Of a stretch of DNA of 64,000 nt, positions 61,727 to 64,000 are shown piece after piece. How positions within the stretch are numbered: position 1 is the stretch's first letter; each line of letters begins with the position of its first letter. The translations under genes and the position numbers were made by a program. Origin of the DNA: Gammaproteobacteria bacterium (lineage in GTDB: Bacteria > Pseudomonadota > Gammaproteobacteria > UWMA-0217); the NCBI GenBank assembly GCA_026981985.1, contig JALSHZ010000114.1:1-64000 (forward strand), read 5' to 3'. Under the pieces are notes generated by a model that saw only the letters and a program-made list of their open reading frames with translations, made no database searches and was not told where the DNA came from.

Positions 61727-62652
61727 GCGCTTTTCTCCTTTGTCAGACTCACCAGCAGGACGCCCGAAAGCACCATCGCTGCACCCGCCAGTTGGCCGAG
61801 GCTCAAGGTTTCGCCGAGAACCGCCCAGGCCATCAGCAGTGTTGCAACTGGCCCGGCGGCACTGATGATCGAGGTGCGCGCCGCACCAATGCGCTGTATG
61901 CCGGCATTCATCAGGAACGCTGGAATGACGGTGGAAACCAATGCCAGCATCACACCCAGAAACAGGATCGAACCAGAAACCTGGAGTTGAGTCAGCGGCT
62001 TGCTAAGGCTGAAATGCAGCAGCGTCGCAAGACAGGCAATCGACATGGACAAGGCGGTAAAGCGTCTCGACCCCAGACGAGGGATCAGATGACCGCTGCC
62101 GGTCATGAATACGGCGAACACCACGGCGCTGCCGAAAACCAGTAGTGACCCCAGCTGGAGGTTGCTGGACTGGGTGATGACAGCATCGCTGGCAAAGACG
62201 AACGCAATGCCCGCATAGCTGAGTGCCAGTGCTGCCAGTTGCGCTACGGCAATCCGGCGTCGATACAGCACTGCGGTGAGCAAGACGACGATGGTGGGAT
62301 AAAGAAAAAGGATCAGGCGCTCAAGCCCAGCCGAGATCAGTTCAAGCCCGCTGAAATCGAGGAAGCTGGCGAGGTAGTATCCCAGAATGCCGAGTACGAC
62401 AATCCCCAGCCGATCGGAGGCGGTAAGCGGGGTTGGTCGAGCCGATGAGCGCCACATTGCAGCGACCAGAAAGAAAGGCAGTGCAAACAGCATGCGCAAG
62501 GTCATCAGGGTGATGGCATCGACGGCGGCACTGTCGCTGTAGGCAAGCTTGATGAGAATCGACTTCGAGGAAAAACCCATGGCCGCCAGCACGATCAAGG
62601 TGCTGCCGATGATCATCGAGCGTCTGTTGTTCTGTTTGCCGGGTATATCCAT
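61723..62652 (-). CDS. DMT family (EamA) transporter
   Basis: 309 aa, ~10 TM segments with two EamA repeats. Confidence 0.9.
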   Translation of the reverse strand: MDIPGKQNNRRSMIIGSTLIVLAAMGFSSKSILIKLAYSDSAAVDAITLMTLRMLFALPFFLVAAMWRSSARPTPLTASDRLGIVVLGILGYYLASFLDFSGLELISAGLERLILFLYPTIVVLLTAVLYRRRIAVAQLAALALSYAGIAFVFASDAVITQSSNLQLGSLLVFGSAVVFAVFMTGSGHLIPRLGSRRFTALSMSIACLATLLHFSLSKPLTQLQVSGSILFLGVMLALVSTVIPAFLMNAGIQRIGAARTSIISAAGPVATLLMAWAVLGETLSLGQLAGAAMVLSGVLLVSLTKEKSA

Positions 62653-63072
62653 GGTGGTTGCTCCAGGAGGAGGGCAACCACGAATTCAGCGGCGAAAAGT
62701 CAAGAAGTCTACGGCAGTCGCAGCGGAATTCGCGGCTGCCGGGAAAATCAGATCAGAATGATTACGATTGGCAGCTCGGCGCAGGCAGTAGCCAGCGGCG
62801 TCGCAGCCAGAGTGTGCTGGTGGAAAAAATGGCGGTGTCGAATATCATGTCCGCAAGGCTATAAGCGGATTATGAACCTGTCAAGCACAGACAGCACAGG
62901 CATGCAGACTGGGTGGCAATCAATGTAGGCCGTTCTCCATGCTGCAATTCAGGACCCCAATGGCAATACTCGACCAATCACATTTTCAGTCGTCGATCAG
63001 GTAAATAACAATTCTATTTTTGTGTTAGCCATCATGCACAACAGCAGAAAACCAGGTTATTGGGAAGGCCGC

Positions 63073-63348
63073 ACATAACAAGGCACTTCAACACGGACAG
63101 GCCTCCGCGCTGCTTGTTTTGTGGTAACTACTCAGCTTACCCCCTTATTTGCGCCAACTCTGCGTTGGAAGTGCTCATTTACACTTGTAAACTGCGCGCT
63201 TCCGCCTCGATTTGACGCAAAACGGGGGCAATCTGAGCAGTTACGAGACTGTGCTGAGTAGTTACGTTTTGTGTTGTCATTCCGCTGCGCTGCATTATCG
63301 CACAAAACAATCAACGCTCCGGCCTGCCGGTTAAGTGCGACATTAGGC
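63073..63348 (+). other. attC-like integron recombination site (~126 bp without insert), interrupted by a MITE
   Basis: Arms GCACTT(C)AAC(A)CGG(A)CAGGCC (63083-63103) and GGCCTGCCGGTTAAGTGC (63321-63338) pair with three unpaired bases on one side. The stem continues to TTGTTTTGTG / CACAAAACAA. R''-like ACATAAC (63073-63079) and R'-like ATTAGGC (63342-63348), each separated from its L box by 5 nt. Confidence 0.75.
63124..63265. mobile_element. 142-bp MITE, IS66-like ends
   Basis: Perfect 13-bp TIRs GTAACTACTCAGC / GCTGAGTAGTTAC flanked by perfect 8-bp direct repeats GTTTTGTG (63116-63123 and 63266-63273). No ORF inside. Inner C5/G5 and GGAAG...CTTCC pairing. Confidence 0.88.
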
Positions 63349-63735
63349 TTTCGGAAAGGAGTGTTCACCGAACCAGCGAGAAAGGTCCTTCTCGGTTAAT
63401 TTGCCAGCAGCCAGATCTTTAATTACAACAACGGCATCCGGTTCCGGGGAAGCTAGAACGTAGCCATTTATTTCCAAAAATATCGCCGCAATGGTTAAAG
63501 CAATCCGTTTGTTGCCATCAACAAAGGGGTGATTGCTCGCTAATCCATAGCAATATGAAGCAGCGAGGTCAAAAATTGAAGAGTCAACGGCATATTCAAA
63601 ACGTTGCCGAGGACGATTTAGTGCAGATTCAAGCAGGGTGTGATCACGTATTCCGGGTGCACCCCCATGTTCAGCCAGCAGCATCTGATGAACGGCAGCT
63701 ACTACCTCTGTCAATACCCAGTCTGGTTCCTTCAT
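63343..63735 (-). CDS. doc: Death-on-curing (Doc) family toxin, Fic fold
   Basis: 130 aa with intact HPFVDGNKR motif; GAPGIRDHTLLESALNRPRQ. Confidence 0.93.
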   Translation of the reverse strand: MKEPDWVLTEVVAAVHQMLLAEHGGAPGIRDHTLLESALNRPRQRFEYAVDSSIFDLAASYCYGLASNHPFVDGNKRIALTIAAIFLEINGYVLASPEPDAVVVIKDLAAGKLTEKDLSRWFGEHSFPKA

Positions 63736-63956
63736 TTTGCAAGTTCGTGGAGGGCGTTTCGGTATTTCTTCATGACTTTCTCAGCTGCTTGCATCTGCTT
63801 CTCAAAATCGTGCTGGTAGGGGGTAAGGGTCAGGCCCTCTGGCCCCTCAACCAAATACAAGACATCACCCTTTTCTGCCCTGAGCTTCGTAAGCGCTTCT
63901 TTTGGCAACACAATCCCCATGGAATTACCGATCGAAGTGACTTTTACTTTCAACAT
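63732..63956 (-). CDS. AbrB/MazE (SpoVT-AbrB fold) antitoxin
   Basis: 74 aa: MLKVKVTSIGNSMGIVLPKEALTKLRAEKGDVLYLVEGPEGLTLTPY; 4-nt overlap with doc. Confidence 0.92.
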   Translation of the reverse strand: MLKVKVTSIGNSMGIVLPKEALTKLRAEKGDVLYLVEGPEGLTLTPYQHDFEKQMQAAEKVMKKYRNALHELAK

Positions 63957-63975
63957 GGTAGTATGCCCCGATAGA

Positions 63976-63992
63976 GTTATAACATAAGTTAT
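63976..63992. promoter_or_regulatory. Possible operator upstream of the TA operon
   Basis: Overlapping palindromes GTTATAAC and ATAAC-ATAA-GTTAT 20 nt upstream of the antitoxin start. Confidence 0.4.
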
Positions 63993-64000
63993 TACGCAGT

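Noticed and set aside
63034-63078. 14-aa ORF (MHNSRKPGYWEGRT) ending in the R''-like box
   Set aside because: Its stop position is suggestive of a cassette gene end, but it is too short and has no ribosome binding site I can support.

Overview
This 64 kb window looks like a gammaproteobacterial chromosome segment, mostly housekeeping with a few accessory patches. From left to right: (1) a group-2 type capsule locus with its own APS kinase and a sulfotransferase, divergent from kpsC-kpsS-kdsB, suggesting a sulfated capsule; (2) a partial type II secretion operon, gspCDEF; (3) yggU-yggT-proC-yggS followed by three tandem pilT/pilU-type ATPases; (4) pyrR-pyrB-pyrC', where the dihydroorotase homolog has lost its N-terminal HxH metal motif, plus ruvX, yqgE, tonB, apbE and gshB; (5) a Chp/Pil chemosensory operon (pilGHIJ, a 2198-aa chpA/pilL, chpC-like); (6) metK, then ahcY-metF-rsmE preceded by a sequence matching the SAH riboswitch consensus; (7) tkt-gap-pgk-pyk-fba; (8) bioD, murB, metA, argD and small membrane genes. 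The right edge holds the most unusual structure. A ~126-bp integron attC-like palindrome with extrahelical bases is interrupted by a 142-bp MITE with perfect 13-bp terminal inverted repeats and a perfect 8-bp target duplication (IS66-like signature). It abuts a Doc toxin / AbrB-type antitoxin pair whose toxin stop codon lies inside the attC R box. Related MITE-end sequences appear downstream of kdsB and, more weakly, upstream of fba. All functional calls come from reading the translations and DNA by eye; no searches were run.
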